Position numbers and translations under genes: made by a program. The notes under the pieces were generated by a model. That model did not search any database, had not been told where the DNA came from, and worked only from the letters and a program-made list of their open reading frames with translations. Shown here piece after piece: positions 24,591 to 33,831 of a DNA stretch of 35,135 nt. How positions within the stretch are numbered: position 1 is the first letter of the stretch; every line of letters begins with the position of its first letter. Source of the stretch: Cohnella baijiui (GTDB lineage Bacteria > Bacillota > Bacilli > Paenibacillales > Paenibacillaceae); contig NZ_JAJFOW010000056.1 in the NCBI RefSeq assembly GCF_020731285.1, forward strand, positions 1 to 35,135. Reading direction: 5' to 3'.

Positions 24591-26159
24591 ATGTATAAAA
24601 TCCTGTTGGTTGACGACGAGAAACTAGAATTGGAAGCGATTGCAAAATATATCCGATGGGAGGAAATGGGCATCATCGTAGCCGGCACGGCCAAAAACGG
24701 CCGGGAGGCGCTCGCCCGCATGGAGGAATGCAAGCCGGACATCGTCATGACCGATGTCCGGATGCCGATCATGGACGGACTGGAATTCGCGCGAAAGGCC
24801 AAGCAGCTGGACCGCGGCGTCAAAATCGTCTTTTTGAGCGGACACGACGAATTTCAGTACATCAAAGCGGCATTGAACGCCGAAGCGATGGGCTACCTGC
24901 TGAAGCCGATCGACTCCGAAGAGCTGGCCCAACTCATGCAGCGCGTCGTTCGCAAGTGCGAGGAGGATCGCCAGCTCGCCGCATCGGCGGAGGGACTGAA
25001 GGAAAAGCTTGTCCGGTCGCTTGCGGCCGAGACGTCGCCCGAAGGGCGCAAAGCCTGGGTACAGCGCATCGCGCTGCTGCCCGTCCCGCTCCCTGCCGCC
25101 GGCGCCTATGCCGTCGCGTACGCGTTTCTCGAAGGCGCGGCCGGATCGGCGGCCGCCTCGGTCTGGGAATCGGCCATGGCGCGCTTCGCGGACGTCCATG
25201 GCGCGAGCTTCGGCTGGACGGCGGCAGAGCGGGAATTCGCCGCAATCTGCCATCTGGCCGGCGAAGACGGTCGGGCGGATCTGGAGACGGCATGGCGGTC
25301 GGTCATCGAGGATGCCTGGAGCGCCGGCTATACGATGACCGTCGGACTGTCGTCGCCCGGTCGCTACCTGGAGGAGCTGCCCGACCGTTACGAGGAAGCG
25401 AGACGCGCCAATGCGGACCGGTTTTACGGCGGCGCCGGCACCCTTCTCCTCGCCCGGCCGAACGGGATCAGGCGCGAAGCCGGCAGCGTCGAAGCAAAGG
25501 CGGCGCCGGCTCAGGCGTCGGGGGCCGCCGACCGGATTGCGCAGGCGATTGCCCGGCTGCGGGGCGAGGAAGCCGACGACCTCCTGCGCGCGTTCTTCGC
25601 GCCGTTCCGCGAGGCGCGGTCCGACCGGAGCGCCGTCGTCGCGGCCGGCATACAGCTCGGCGCCGAGCTGGAGCGCCGATTTACCGCGCTGCTCGAGGAG
25701 GCGGCCGCGGACGGACGGGAATCCGGCCTCGACTGGCAGCGGGTCATGCACCCGGATACGCTGGACGGATTGCTCGGCGAGTTGGAAGGGTTGTGCGGCC
25801 GTCTCCTCGATCTGGTCACGGAGAAGGAACAGGACCAGCACATGCCGATCGTCCATCGGGTCATGGAGCTGATCGAGAGCCGCTATCACGAGGCGCTGAC
25901 CGTCGAGGAGCTGGCGGAATCCGTCTACCTGACGCCCAATTACGTCCGTACGCTTTTTAAGCAGAAAACAGGCGAGACGATTCTCGAATTCATGACCCGG
26001 TTCCGCATCCAGCGGGCATCGGAGCTGCTTCGCGACCGCTCGCTGCGCATTCGCGAGGTGGCCAAGGCCGTCGGTTACGAAAATGTCTCGTACTTCTGCT
26101 CGCTGTTCCAGCGCCATCGCGGCGTCACCCCGAACGAGTACCGCAAAAAAATGCTCTGA
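24591..26159 (+). CDS. YesN-like response regulator, receiver plus AraC-type DNA-binding domain
   Basis: The 522-residue protein has a receiver (VDDEKLE, Asp55 in VMTDVRMP, later LKPID with the conserved Lys), a variable central region rich in Ala/Arg, and a C-terminal pair of AraC-type helix-turn-helix motifs (LTVEELAESVYLTPNYVRTLF and IREVAKAVGYENVSYFCSLF). GGGGGAG is 10 bases upstream of the ATG at 24591; an upstream in-frame GTG at 24582 sits too close to that site. The kinase gene follows after 15 bases. It most likely activates the divergent LplB operon and perhaps the surface glycosidase. Confidence 0.95.
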   Translation: MYKILLVDDEKLELEAIAKYIRWEEMGIIVAGTAKNGREALARMEECKPDIVMTDVRMPIMDGLEFARKAKQLDRGVKIVFLSGHDEFQYIKAALNAEAMGYLLKPIDSEELAQLMQRVVRKCEEDRQLAASAEGLKEKLVRSLAAETSPEGRKAWVQRIALLPVPLPAAGAYAVAYAFLEGAAGSAAASVWESAMARFADVHGASFGWTAAEREFAAICHLAGEDGRADLETAWRSVIEDAWSAGYTMTVGLSSPGRYLEELPDRYEEARRANADRFYGGAGTLLLARPNGIRREAGSVEAKAAPAQASGAADRIAQAIARLRGEEADDLLRAFFAPFREARSDRSAVVAAGIQLGAELERRFTALLEEAAADGRESGLDWQRVMHPDTLDGLLGELEGLCGRLLDLVTEKEQDQHMPIVHRVMELIESRYHEALTVEELAESVYLTPNYVRTLFKQKTGETILEFMTRFRIQRASELLRDRSLRIREVAKAVGYENVSYFCSLFQRHRGVTPNEYRKKML

Positions 26160-26174
26160 CGAAGGAGACGCCGC

Positions 26175-27950
26175 ATGCCGAGACTTTCGTGGTACCATCA
26201 CCGTTGGCTGGATCCGTTTTTGAACCTGAGCGTCAGAGGCAAGCTGTTCATCCTCTTTCTGCTCGTCTCGATTCTCCCACTGTTGTTTTTCGTCTATTAC
26301 ACCTACGTCTCGGTTAAGGACCAGCTCGTCCAGCAGACGTATTCGAGCATGAGTCTCGCCACGTCGCAGATCGGCAGCAACCTGCAGAACAAGCTGAACA
26401 ACTATACGAAAATATCGGCTTCGCTCTACCTGGACGCGACGCTGCAGCAATACCTCGTCCGGTCGTACGACGGCAGCTCGGACTATCTGGAAGCGTACCG
26501 CTATATCGACAACGTCATGAACAACGTGCTCACGACCAATCCCGAGGTGAGCAGCATCGCGATCTATTCGACCAATCCGCACATGCCGCTGGACGACACG
26601 TTCATCAAGCGGCTGGACGACGCGATCCGCGAGAAGCCCTGGTTCGACCGGGTCCAGAAAACGTACGGCAACGTCATCTTCACCATCACGCCGGCCAAGC
26701 CTGAAGCGCTGCCCCGCAAAGCGACGCCGCCGATGTTCACGCTGGTCCGTTTTTTGAACTACAACAGCCTGAATTTTCCGTACGGCATCCTGACCATCGA
26801 CGTCAAGGAATCCGATCTCTACGCCCTCATGGGCAAGGAGGACCAGAACAAGGACATCTTCATCGTCAACGAGAACGGCGTCATCGTCTCCAGCAAAAAC
26901 AAGGAGCTGCTGAACACGCGGCTCGGCGAGCTGCTGCCGGACGACTTCAAGCAAGGCCGCACGGGCAAGTACGAGAGCGTCTACCAGGGCAACAAGGTGC
27001 TCGTCGTCTACGACACGATCCCGAACGGCTGGAAGACGGTATCCGTCGTGCCATACAGCGGCTTCATGCATTCCGCGATGCGGTCCGCCAACCGCATTCT
27101 GCTCATCGCTTCGGCCAGCATGGCGCTGTGCGTCGTGCTCGTTTACCTGGTCGCCCGGCTGTTCACCAAGCGGATCGAATCGCTGCTGAAGAGCATCCGT
27201 CGGCTCGAGCGCGAAGACTTCGACCTCGAGATGATTCCGATGGGGCACGACGAGATCGGCCAAATGTCGTTCGCCCTGCACAAGATGGGCCACCGGTTCA
27301 AAAATTTGATCAATGAGGTGTACAAAAAGGAAATCGCCAAGCAGGAAGCCGAAATGAACACGCTGCAGGCGCAGATCAATCCGCACTTTCTGTACAACAC
27401 GCTCGCTTCGATCTCCGCCCTGGCGATGAGGCACCGGGACCCGAAAATCCAGGACATGGTGTCGCATCTCGCCAAGTTCTACCGGATCTCGCTGAACCAG
27501 GGCAAAAATCTGATCTCGCTGAGCGAAGAGCTCAAGCTGACCCGCTATTATTTGTCGATACAGCAGATTCGCTACGAAAACCTGATCCACCTGCATTATC
27601 AGGTCGACGAATCCGTGCTCGTCCACCATACGGCCAAGCTGACGCTGCAGCCGTTCGTGGAAAATTGCATCCATCACGCCGTGTGGGACGACGAGCGCGG
27701 GATGAACATCATCATTCGCGCGCACCGGGACGGCGACGATATCTGCCTTGACGTCGTGGACGACGGCATGGGGATGACGAGGGAAAGGCTCGCGAGCATC
27801 CGCGCCGGCGAATCCGTCGGCTACGGCATTTCCAACGTGGACAAGCGCATCAAGCTCGCGTTCGGCGACCGATACGGCGTCTCCTTCTACAGCCGGCTCG
27901 GGATCGGAACGACGGTACGGATCCGGCTGCCCGCGAGCGGCCCGATCTGA
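26175..27950 (+). CDS. YesM-like sensor histidine kinase
   Basis: The 591-residue membrane kinase has a transmembrane helix at about 24-45, an extracellular dCache-like sensor to about 305, a second helix at about 307-330, HAMP, then His404 in QINPHFLYNTL, the N-box QPFVENCIHHAV, VDDGMGM and GYGISNVDKRIKL. AAGGAG precedes the ATG. It partners the regulator just upstream; the pair forms one rightward operon that ends at the hairpin at 27975. It likely senses the oligosaccharide released outside the cell. Confidence 0.95.
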   Translation: MPRLSWYHHRWLDPFLNLSVRGKLFILFLLVSILPLLFFVYYTYVSVKDQLVQQTYSSMSLATSQIGSNLQNKLNNYTKISASLYLDATLQQYLVRSYDGSSDYLEAYRYIDNVMNNVLTTNPEVSSIAIYSTNPHMPLDDTFIKRLDDAIREKPWFDRVQKTYGNVIFTITPAKPEALPRKATPPMFTLVRFLNYNSLNFPYGILTIDVKESDLYALMGKEDQNKDIFIVNENGVIVSSKNKELLNTRLGELLPDDFKQGRTGKYESVYQGNKVLVVYDTIPNGWKTVSVVPYSGFMHSAMRSANRILLIASASMALCVVLVYLVARLFTKRIESLLKSIRRLEREDFDLEMIPMGHDEIGQMSFALHKMGHRFKNLINEVYKKEIAKQEAEMNTLQAQINPHFLYNTLASISALAMRHRDPKIQDMVSHLAKFYRISLNQGKNLISLSEELKLTRYYLSIQQIRYENLIHLHYQVDESVLVHHTAKLTLQPFVENCIHHAVWDDERGMNIIIRAHRDGDDICLDVVDDGMGMTRERLASIRAGESVGYGISNVDKRIKLAFGDRYGVSFYSRLGIGTTVRIRLPASGPI

Positions 27951-27974
27951 CCGCCGCAGCGCCGCGCAAGACAA

Positions 27975-28024
27975 GGGGGCAGCCCCCAAGCCGGAAAGGC
28001 TTGAGAGGCTGCCCCTTTTGCGTT
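27975..28024 (+). terminator. Rho-independent terminator between convergent genes
   Basis: GGGGCAGCC pairs with GGCTGCCCC, with an inner CAAGCC/GGCTTG stem around ggaaa, and is followed by TTTTGCGTTTT on the plus strand. It ends the kinase operon. The SLH glycosidase gene ends 60 bases to the right on the other strand and may share the stem, although its minus-strand tail is poor in T. Confidence 0.88.
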
Positions 28025-28079
28025 TTCGCGCGAGGGAAATGCCTGTGCGCCAGCGCGGAACGCGGCGAAGAACGAGCCG

Positions 28080-31000
28080 TTACAGATGCAGCGCCTCGAG
28101 CAGCCGCGCGAGCGCCTTGGCGGCTTCGGCCCGCGTGACGGCGTCCGACGGGCGGAACGTCCCCGCCGGGTCGCCCGTCAGGACGCCGAGCGCATGGAGT
28201 CGCGACGCGGCCGGCGACGCCCAGGGCGGGATCGCCGCATCGTCCGAATAAGCGTCGCTAGGCGCGGCTTCGTCCGAGGCGTCCGGCGCCGGCAAGGCGC
28301 GCGCCAGCGTCGCCGCCAGCTCGGCCCGCGTCATCGGCGCGTCCGGCCGGAAGAAGCGGCCGCCTTGCTCGGCCGACCCGCTCATCCAGCCGGCGGCGTC
28401 GGCTGCCGCGACCGCGGGCGCGGCCCAGGCGGCGATGCGCGCGGCGTCCGCGAAGCCGGCGATGCCGTCCGCGCGCTCCGCCTTCGCGCTGAGTACGCCC
28501 GTCAGCATGCGGGCGAACTGCGCCCGCGTCACGCGCGCGTTCGGGCGGAAGGTGCCGTCCTCGAAGCCGTTCACGGCGCCCAAGCCGATCAGACGGTCGG
28601 CGTCGGCCGCCGCCCAATGCCCGGCGAGGTCCGCGAACGACGGGAGGGTGACGTAGAAGACGGCATAAGGCGTCAGGTGATTCACGGTAACGGTGACGGT
28701 CCCGTCGCTGCCGTCGGTGCCGCCGACATAGATCCAGCGGAGCTGATCTTCAAGGTAATAGTAGACGGCGGCTTTCGTCCCCGGCGGCTGCACGGCGGGA
28801 TCCCGCCGCAGCGTGAGCTTCACCGGTGCTGCGAAGACGGACGCGGCATCGTTCGTCAGGTCGTAGACGGGACTGCCGGGCGTGCCCGGCGCCGCCGCGT
28901 TTGGCTGCTCGCCCGTCGGAAGGACGCGCACGGACCATTTGCCGGTTCCCGCGTAAGCGCCGGCTGGCACCTCGACGACGACGCGGTCGCCGAGCGAGAC
29001 GCGGCCGCCCGCCGGGCCGTCGATCGTCCCCTCGCTCCGGTTTTCTGCGCCGGGCTGCGGTTGCGGCGTCGGCTCAGGTGCTCCGCCATTGCCGGGCGCG
29101 CCGGGCTGTCCCGGCTGCCCGGGCCCGCCCGGCTGCCCGGGTTGCTCGGGTCCGCCGGCGTTTGCGGGCGTCAGCTCGAACAGCTTGGAAGCGGCGGCAG
29201 GCAATGTCAGCGAGAACGCATCCTGCACGCTCGACGTCTCTCCCGTCCACAAGTCCGTCCGGTTGAAGCTAACGCCTGACGGCAGTCCTGCGCGGGCCAG
29301 ATCGTAGCGTTTGTCCGCCGGGGCGGTCGCGTCGTAGTTGAAGACGGCGACGTAGTAGCGGTCCCCTTCCCGCAGGACGAATGAATCGGCCGCACCAGCG
29401 CCGGTCTGGCCTTCGATCGGCCGGAACGCTTTCCCCTTGCGGGCGACGTCCAGGATGCGATCGTTCGCGTACAACTCCTCCATGTACGAGCGGGCCTTCC
29501 CGTCGGCCACGTTATCCGAATCGAGGAACACGGTGCCCGAGATGACGGCCGAATTTACCCGGCTGCGGGCTTCCTCCAGCGAGCCGGCCCGGGAAAGCGC
29601 CATATGGTCCGGATCGGTATAGCGGTAGATCGTTCCGTTTTGCCACCATCCGTAAGTCAAGGCGTTTAACGTGTATTCGGAATCGTGGATCGTCCCGAAC
29701 GCGTCGCACGCGATGCGGCGGCTGTGCGCGTACTGCGACGGGAAGATCGGCGAGATCGAAGCGCTGATGAACATGGAGCCGTCCAGCGTTCGTTCGATGT
29801 ACCGCATCCCTTCGTTGTACGCCTGGATGCCCGTCTTGACGGCGTCGTCGTCATGAACGCCCTCCAACGAGCCATGCGTCAGAAAGTCCAGCTTGATGTA
29901 CGTGAACCCGAGGCGCTTGAACTTGTTCAAATACAGATCGATGCGCTGCTTCGTCCCGGGGTGCGTCGGATCGAGCGCGTACGCGCCGTCCAGCGTCGGC
30001 AGCGGCGTGCCGGACGCGTCCTTCAGCACGAGATCGCCGTATGTGTACCGGCCGTCCGTCCCTTCCACGGCCTGCGTCAGATTGCTGCCCCAATAGACGA
30101 ACGGTCCCCAGTAGATGCCCGCCTGCTGCCCGTTGGCGCGAATCGTTTCCGCGGCTTGCCGCAGCTGGTCTTCGGTAAGATTGTCCCAGTACGAATCCAG
30201 ATTGATGTAGACGGCGCCGCCGTTGTTCATCTTCGGCAGATGCGCCTTGAAGAACGCCGACGTGTCCAGCACGTCCTGATAGGTCAGGTCGCTGCCGAAG
30301 GCGCCCCAGCTGTTCCAGCCGAAAGGCACGCCGGGAGGCACGTTGCCGCCCAGCGCGAGCGGAGGCGCCACGACGGCATTCGCCGCGCCGTACTGCTCGA
30401 GACCGTCGCGGTAATCCGCGAAGCCGCCCGCCAGGATGAGCGGCGAGGTGACGGTCGTTCCCGTCAAGCTGCCGTGGGGCTGCGTATCGTGCGTGACGGA
30501 GGAGGACGCGCCGCCATAGACGCGAAGCTCGTTCAACCGATTGTTCGAACCGCGCCAGTCGATCCCCGTCTTCCAGACGTCGTGTTCGACCGACCCGAAG
30601 ACGAGACCGATTCGCGACGTATTGTCGTAGACGGCCGCGACTTCGTAGCTTGCGTCGGACCGATTGACGGTCTGCGCCTTGAAGCGGATCCAGGCGTCGT
30701 TGTCGAACGGGACGCTGAGCGCCCGGTTATCCGCCTCCCGGCCGGTCGTCACGCCGCCCGCGCGCTTCACGACAATCGGAGCCATGTCGTTCGTCCGGAT
30801 TTCCCGGTCGCTTTCGGCTACGAGCCGCGTCAGGAAGTAGTCCTTGCCCTCGTAAAATTGATAGATTTGCTTAAGGACGGGTTTCCCCTCGGCCCGGTGC
30901 GCGAAGACGAGCTTCACGCCGGCGCCGAAGCCGTCTGCCAGCGGCGCGGTGTCCTCCTCGACATAGTCGTGCGTCTCGTATCCGGTCGTCGGAAAGCTTT

Positions 31001-32129
31001 CGCCGTCCAACTTCATCTGCCCGTAAGCGCCGGTCACCCGTTGACCGTCGTTCCAGGCATAATCCGCGTAGCCGGTCGCGCTGTGATAGGTGACCGTATA
31101 CTTGGCGCCCGCCACAACAACTCCCGCTTCGTGCTTTGCCACCGTGATGCCGCCATAGCTGCGGGTATCCAGAACGGCGCCAATGTCGCCTTCGTCTTCG
31201 CCCGGCTGCTCGCCACCGCCGCTCGCCGGCTTCACCTGGATCCGGTCGAGGTCCGGCGCGTAGCCGTTGCCGTCGGAGAACAGGATCGTATTCGACCCCG
31301 CCTTCAACGGCAGCGTAAGCTCGACCGTCCCGACCGTGTTCCAGTCCGCCGTTTTGAGCGAGTCGTAGAACTGCGCTTCCCCGCCGTTGACGCTGACGTA
31401 CAGCGAGCGGGGGTCGCCGGAAAGGAAGGATACCGTGACGAGATCATCGCCGTCCGCGGCGGCCGTCACATTCGTAAAGAGCAGCGAGCTGCCCTGGTAC
31501 AGGTTGCCGACCTTGCGTCCGCCGGAGCAGGGCGCGCAATCGGAGATTTCGGCCTTGCCTCCGAGCACGTTTCCTTCCGCCTCGGCTTCGTAGGTGACGC
31601 CGGCGGATCCTTCTTCCCCGCCGCCCGGCGTGCCGCCGTCCTGCTTGGCGCCCACGACGATGCGGTCGAGATCGGGCGCGTACCAGTTGTTGTCGTCGAA
31701 CCGGATGACATTGTCCCCGGCTTTCAAGATCAGTTCGATTTCATAGTGTCCGACGGTGTCCCAGTCGGCCGTCTTCGGGAAGCTGATATATTGCTTCTCG
31801 CCGCCGTTGACGCTGACGTTCGCTGAACGGGGATCGCCGGAAAGGTAATCGACCGTCACGATGTAGACGCCGTCCTCGGGCACGTTCACTCCGTTGAACT
31901 GCACGGCGCCGCCCTGGTACAGACCGCCCACTTTGAATCCGCCCGAACAAGCTGCGCACGCGGAGACGGACGCATGTCCGGACAGCGAATTCGCCTCCGA
32001 CTCGGCTTCGTAGCTTTGCGCGGCCGCCGGCTCCGCGCCTGCACGCGACGCCGACGGCCAGGCGATCCCGAGCGCCAGGACGATCGCCAGCAGCGCCGGC
32101 ATTCCTTGTTTCCACCATCTGTTCAACAT
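28080..32129 (-). CDS. Surface-anchored GH36-like glycosidase with two CBM35-like modules and three SLH domains
   Basis: The 1349-residue protein has a signal peptide (1 to about 31), two CBM35-like modules (about 39-160 and 179-300), a clan GH-D catalytic region (about 320-990), a Gly/Pro-rich linker with GQPGxPG repeats (993-1013), a beta-rich module (about 1034-1160) and three S-layer homology domains (about 1163-1345; TRAQ, TRAE, TRAE motifs). FGWNSWGAFG opens the barrel, YIKLDF gives the likely nucleophile Asp748 and RRIACDAFG the likely acid/base Asp809. SLH domains bind pyruvylated cell-wall polymer, so the enzyme should sit on the outer cell surface. GGAGGT precedes the ATG at 32129. 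It probably starts degradation of the polymer imported by the adjacent LplBCA system. Confidence 0.9.
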   Translation of the reverse strand: MLNRWWKQGMPALLAIVLALGIAWPSASRAGAEPAAAQSYEAESEANSLSGHASVSACAACSGGFKVGGLYQGGAVQFNGVNVPEDGVYIVTVDYLSGDPRSANVSVNGGEKQYISFPKTADWDTVGHYEIELILKAGDNVIRFDDNNWYAPDLDRIVVGAKQDGGTPGGGEEGSAGVTYEAEAEGNVLGGKAEISDCAPCSGGRKVGNLYQGSSLLFTNVTAAADGDDLVTVSFLSGDPRSLYVSVNGGEAQFYDSLKTADWNTVGTVELTLPLKAGSNTILFSDGNGYAPDLDRIQVKPASGGGEQPGEDEGDIGAVLDTRSYGGITVAKHEAGVVVAGAKYTVTYHSATGYADYAWNDGQRVTGAYGQMKLDGESFPTTGYETHDYVEEDTAPLADGFGAGVKLVFAHRAEGKPVLKQIYQFYEGKDYFLTRLVAESDREIRTNDMAPIVVKRAGGVTTGREADNRALSVPFDNDAWIRFKAQTVNRSDASYEVAAVYDNTSRIGLVFGSVEHDVWKTGIDWRGSNNRLNELRVYGGASSSVTHDTQPHGSLTGTTVTSPLILAGGFADYRDGLEQYGAANAVVAPPLALGGNVPPGVPFGWNSWGAFGSDLTYQDVLDTSAFFKAHLPKMNNGGAVYINLDSYWDNLTEDQLRQAAETIRANGQQAGIYWGPFVYWGSNLTQAVEGTDGRYTYGDLVLKDASGTPLPTLDGAYALDPTHPGTKQRIDLYLNKFKRLGFTYIKLDFLTHGSLEGVHDDDAVKTGIQAYNEGMRYIERTLDGSMFISASISPIFPSQYAHSRRIACDAFGTIHDSEYTLNALTYGWWQNGTIYRYTDPDHMALSRAGSLEEARSRVNSAVISGTVFLDSDNVADGKARSYMEELYANDRILDVARKGKAFRPIEGQTGAGAADSFVLREGDRYYVAVFNYDATAPADKRYDLARAGLPSGVSFNRTDLWTGETSSVQDAFSLTLPAAASKLFELTPANAGGPEQPGQPGGPGQPGQPGAPGNGGAPEPTPQPQPGAENRSEGTIDGPAGGRVSLGDRVVVEVPAGAYAGTGKWSVRVLPTGEQPNAAAPGTPGSPVYDLTNDAASVFAAPVKLTLRRDPAVQPPGTKAAVYYYLEDQLRWIYVGGTDGSDGTVTVTVNHLTPYAVFYVTLPSFADLAGHWAAADADRLIGLGAVNGFEDGTFRPNARVTRAQFARMLTGVLSAKAERADGIAGFADAARIAAWAAPAVAAADAAGWMSGSAEQGGRFFRPDAPMTRAELAATLARALPAPDASDEAAPSDAYSDDAAIPPWASPAASRLHALGVLTGDPAGTFRPSDAVTRAEAAKALARLLEALHL

Positions 32130-32169
32130 CAAAGACCTCCTCGACGAATAAGGTACGATCCTCCTCATT

Positions 32170-32183
32170 ATGAAGCGTTTACA
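32170..32183. promoter_or_regulatory. Possible CcpA-binding (cre-like) site upstream of the surface glycosidase
   Basis: On the minus strand TGTAAACGCTTCAT matches the first half of the cre consensus (TGWAANCG) perfectly and the second half poorly. It lies about 41-54 bases before the start codon at 32129, a usual place for catabolite repression. Weak evidence. Confidence 0.3.
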
Positions 32184-32262
32184 GGAACTGGGACTACAAC
32201 CGGATGCTCCGATCCGTGACGTTATCCGCCGATCTTTGCCCGCATTCGGACCCCAACACGCA

Positions 32263-32312
32263 AGTAAAAACGGCTCCGCCGTCTTCAAGGAAGATGGCGG
32301 CACGTTTTTATC
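32263..32312. terminator. Bidirectional terminator-like hairpin after the luxS-SDR unit
   Basis: CCGCCgTCTT caagg AAGAtGGCGG (32276-32300) has TTTTT on both sides (GTTTTTA to the right; GTTTTTAC on the minus strand to the left). It ends the leftward SDR transcript, whose stop is at 32344, and insulates the surface glycosidase gene whose upstream region follows. Confidence 0.78.
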
Positions 32313-32343
32313 GGAGGTCATACAGGGATGGATAGGGGCAGAA

Positions 32344-33198
32344 CTAATACATTCTGTATGACACAAATAGACGCGAAGCCGCGCTTCGCGTCCGATCCGT
32401 TCCGCGGACGTTCTCCGTCCGTCCGGTTTCATGCATCGTCATGCCGCCCGTCACGTTGGTCGCCTGCCCCGTCATATAGGAGGAGAGCGGACTGGCAAGA
32501 AAGAGCACGACGTTCGCCACGTCCTCCGGCTCGGCCGTCCGGCCGAGCGGCACCTGCGAGCGGTCCTCGGCCAGGATTTCCTCCGGGGTCATCCCGCGGA
32601 GCAGCCCGCCCTCGACGCGTTCGCGCCGCTTCATGTCCGTCTCGACGATGCCGGGGCACACGGCATTCACGAGAATCTGGTCCTTGGCCAGCTCGAGGGC
32701 CATGACCTTGGTGAAGCCGAGCACGGCGTGCTTGGAGGCGCAGTAGTTGCCCATGCAGCGATAGCCGTTTTTCCCCGCCTGGGAAGCGATATTGATGATG
32801 CGTCCGCCGCCTCCTTGCCGCAGCAGCTGCTTGGCCGCCACCTGCGAGACGAGGTAGACGCCCTTGGCGTTGACGTCCATGACGCGGTCCCAGTCCTCCT
32901 CGCGCATATCGACCGCGTAATCCATGGTGGACATTCCGCTGTTGTTCACGACGAAGTCGATCCGCCCGAATGCGTCTGCTGCTTCGGCGACGAGACGCTT
33001 GGCGTCCGCCCGCTTCGTAACGTCCGTCCGGATATGGACGAGCCGGTCATGGACGCGTTCCGTGCCTTCCGGACATGCGATATCGCCGATGACGACGTTC
33101 GCGCCCGCCTTCAGGAACAAGTCCGCGATGCCCCGCCCGATCCCCGTCAAACCGCCGGTGACGACCAACGTCCGGCCTGCGAAATCAATGCTCAGCAT
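32344..33198 (-). CDS. SDR family NAD(P)-dependent oxidoreductase
   Basis: The 284-residue protein is a classical short-chain dehydrogenase: TGGLTGIGRG cofactor motif (14-23), NNSG, catalytic Ser in NIASQAG and Tyr/Lys in NYCASKHA, PGIVETDM after the active site, and the usual C-terminal TNVTGGMTMH. About 27 residues extend past that usual end, rich in Arg, Thr and Ser, which may be a lost ancestral stop. Substrate unknown; FabG-like and sugar-alcohol dehydrogenases share these motifs. It begins 18 bases after the luxS stop, so the two are probably co-transcribed. GGAGGAG lies upstream of the ATG at 33198. Confidence 0.9.
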   Translation of the reverse strand: MLSIDFAGRTLVVTGGLTGIGRGIADLFLKAGANVVIGDIACPEGTERVHDRLVHIRTDVTKRADAKRLVAEAADAFGRIDFVVNNSGMSTMDYAVDMREEDWDRVMDVNAKGVYLVSQVAAKQLLRQGGGGRIINIASQAGKNGYRCMGNYCASKHAVLGFTKVMALELAKDQILVNAVCPGIVETDMKRRERVEGGLLRGMTPEEILAEDRSQVPLGRTAEPEDVANVVLFLASPLSSYMTGQATNVTGGMTMHETGRTENVRGTDRTRSAASRLFVSYRMY

Positions 33199-33216
33199 CC
33201 TGCCCCGCTCCTCCGC

Positions 33217-33672
33217 TTACGTCCGGAACGGATCGTCGCCGATGCCGGCCCGCAGGACGATCTTGGCGTACTCTTGCGCGCTGAAAAGCGAGTGGTCTTT
33301 GTAGTTGCCGCACTCGAGCGCCGAGACGGCGGGCACGAAATCCGTCTCCACGACTTTGTGCAAGACTTTCGTCAGCGCGGCGGCGACGTCCTTCGGGTCG
33401 TGCTCGTCCCAAATGATCATATAGAAGCCGGTTCGGCAGCCCATCGGCGAAATGTCGATGATCCCATTCAGCTCGTCGCGCAGGTAGGTGGCGAGCAGAT
33501 GCTCCAGCGTATGGACGGCCGCCGTCGGCAGCGCATCCTCGTTCGGCTGCAGCAAGCGCAAATCGTATTTTTGAATGGCGCTCCCTTTTTCGTTGCGCTC
33601 CGTGCCGGCGAGCCGGACATAGGGCGCCTTTACGATCGTGTGATCCAGTTCGAAGCTTTCGACTTTGGCCAT
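33217..33672 (-). CDS. luxS: S-ribosylhomocysteine lyase LuxS
   Basis: The 151-residue enzyme splits S-ribosylhomocysteine into homocysteine and DPD, the precursor of autoinducer-2. The metal site HTLEH (His54, Glu57, His58) is intact, with GCRTGFY (Cys79, equivalent to Cys84 of the B. subtilis enzyme) and ECGNYKDHS (Cys121, equivalent to Cys126). The five-residue offset reflects a shorter loop after the HTLEH helix. GGGGAGG precedes the ATG. It is divergent from mtnN, which makes its substrate, and is followed by the SDR gene. Confidence 0.97.
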   Translation of the reverse strand: MAKVESFELDHTIVKAPYVRLAGTERNEKGSAIQKYDLRLLQPNEDALPTAAVHTLEHLLATYLRDELNGIIDISPMGCRTGFYMIIWDEHDPKDVAAALTKVLHKVVETDFVPAVSALECGNYKDHSLFSAQEYAKIVLRAGIGDDPFRT

Positions 33673-33688
33673 ATGGATGTTCCTCCCC

Positions 33689-33705
33689 TTTGATTTCAGA
33701 TCAAA
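33689..33705. promoter_or_regulatory. Inverted repeat beside the luxS ribosome binding site
   Basis: TTTGAT ttcag ATCAAA is a perfect 6-bp inverted repeat. On the minus strand it abuts the GGGGAGG site of luxS and so lies in the 5' leader, where it could be an operator or a small RNA hairpin. The AT-rich stretch beyond it (33706-33750) probably holds the luxS promoter, but I cannot fix the boxes. Confidence 0.35.
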
Positions 33706-33831
33706 TTATCAAACTCGGAATAATAAGTAAAATTCAATTTTTCTATAAGTCGCCATATTGACAGTTCGTCTGACGGGCTTGTACAGTGTTTCCATCTCGA
33801 TGATCCTCATTTTCAAACGCGATTACTAGGC

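Noticed and set aside
24624..27989. Open frame of about 1120 codons on the minus strand
   Set aside because: It is antisense to the regulator and kinase genes, whose domains are intact in the sense frames; it reflects GC-rich codon use.
32130..32432. Longer N-terminus for the surface glycosidase, up to 101 extra residues
   Set aside because: The signal peptide and a strong GGAGGT site place the start at 32129; the extra part crosses a terminator hairpin.
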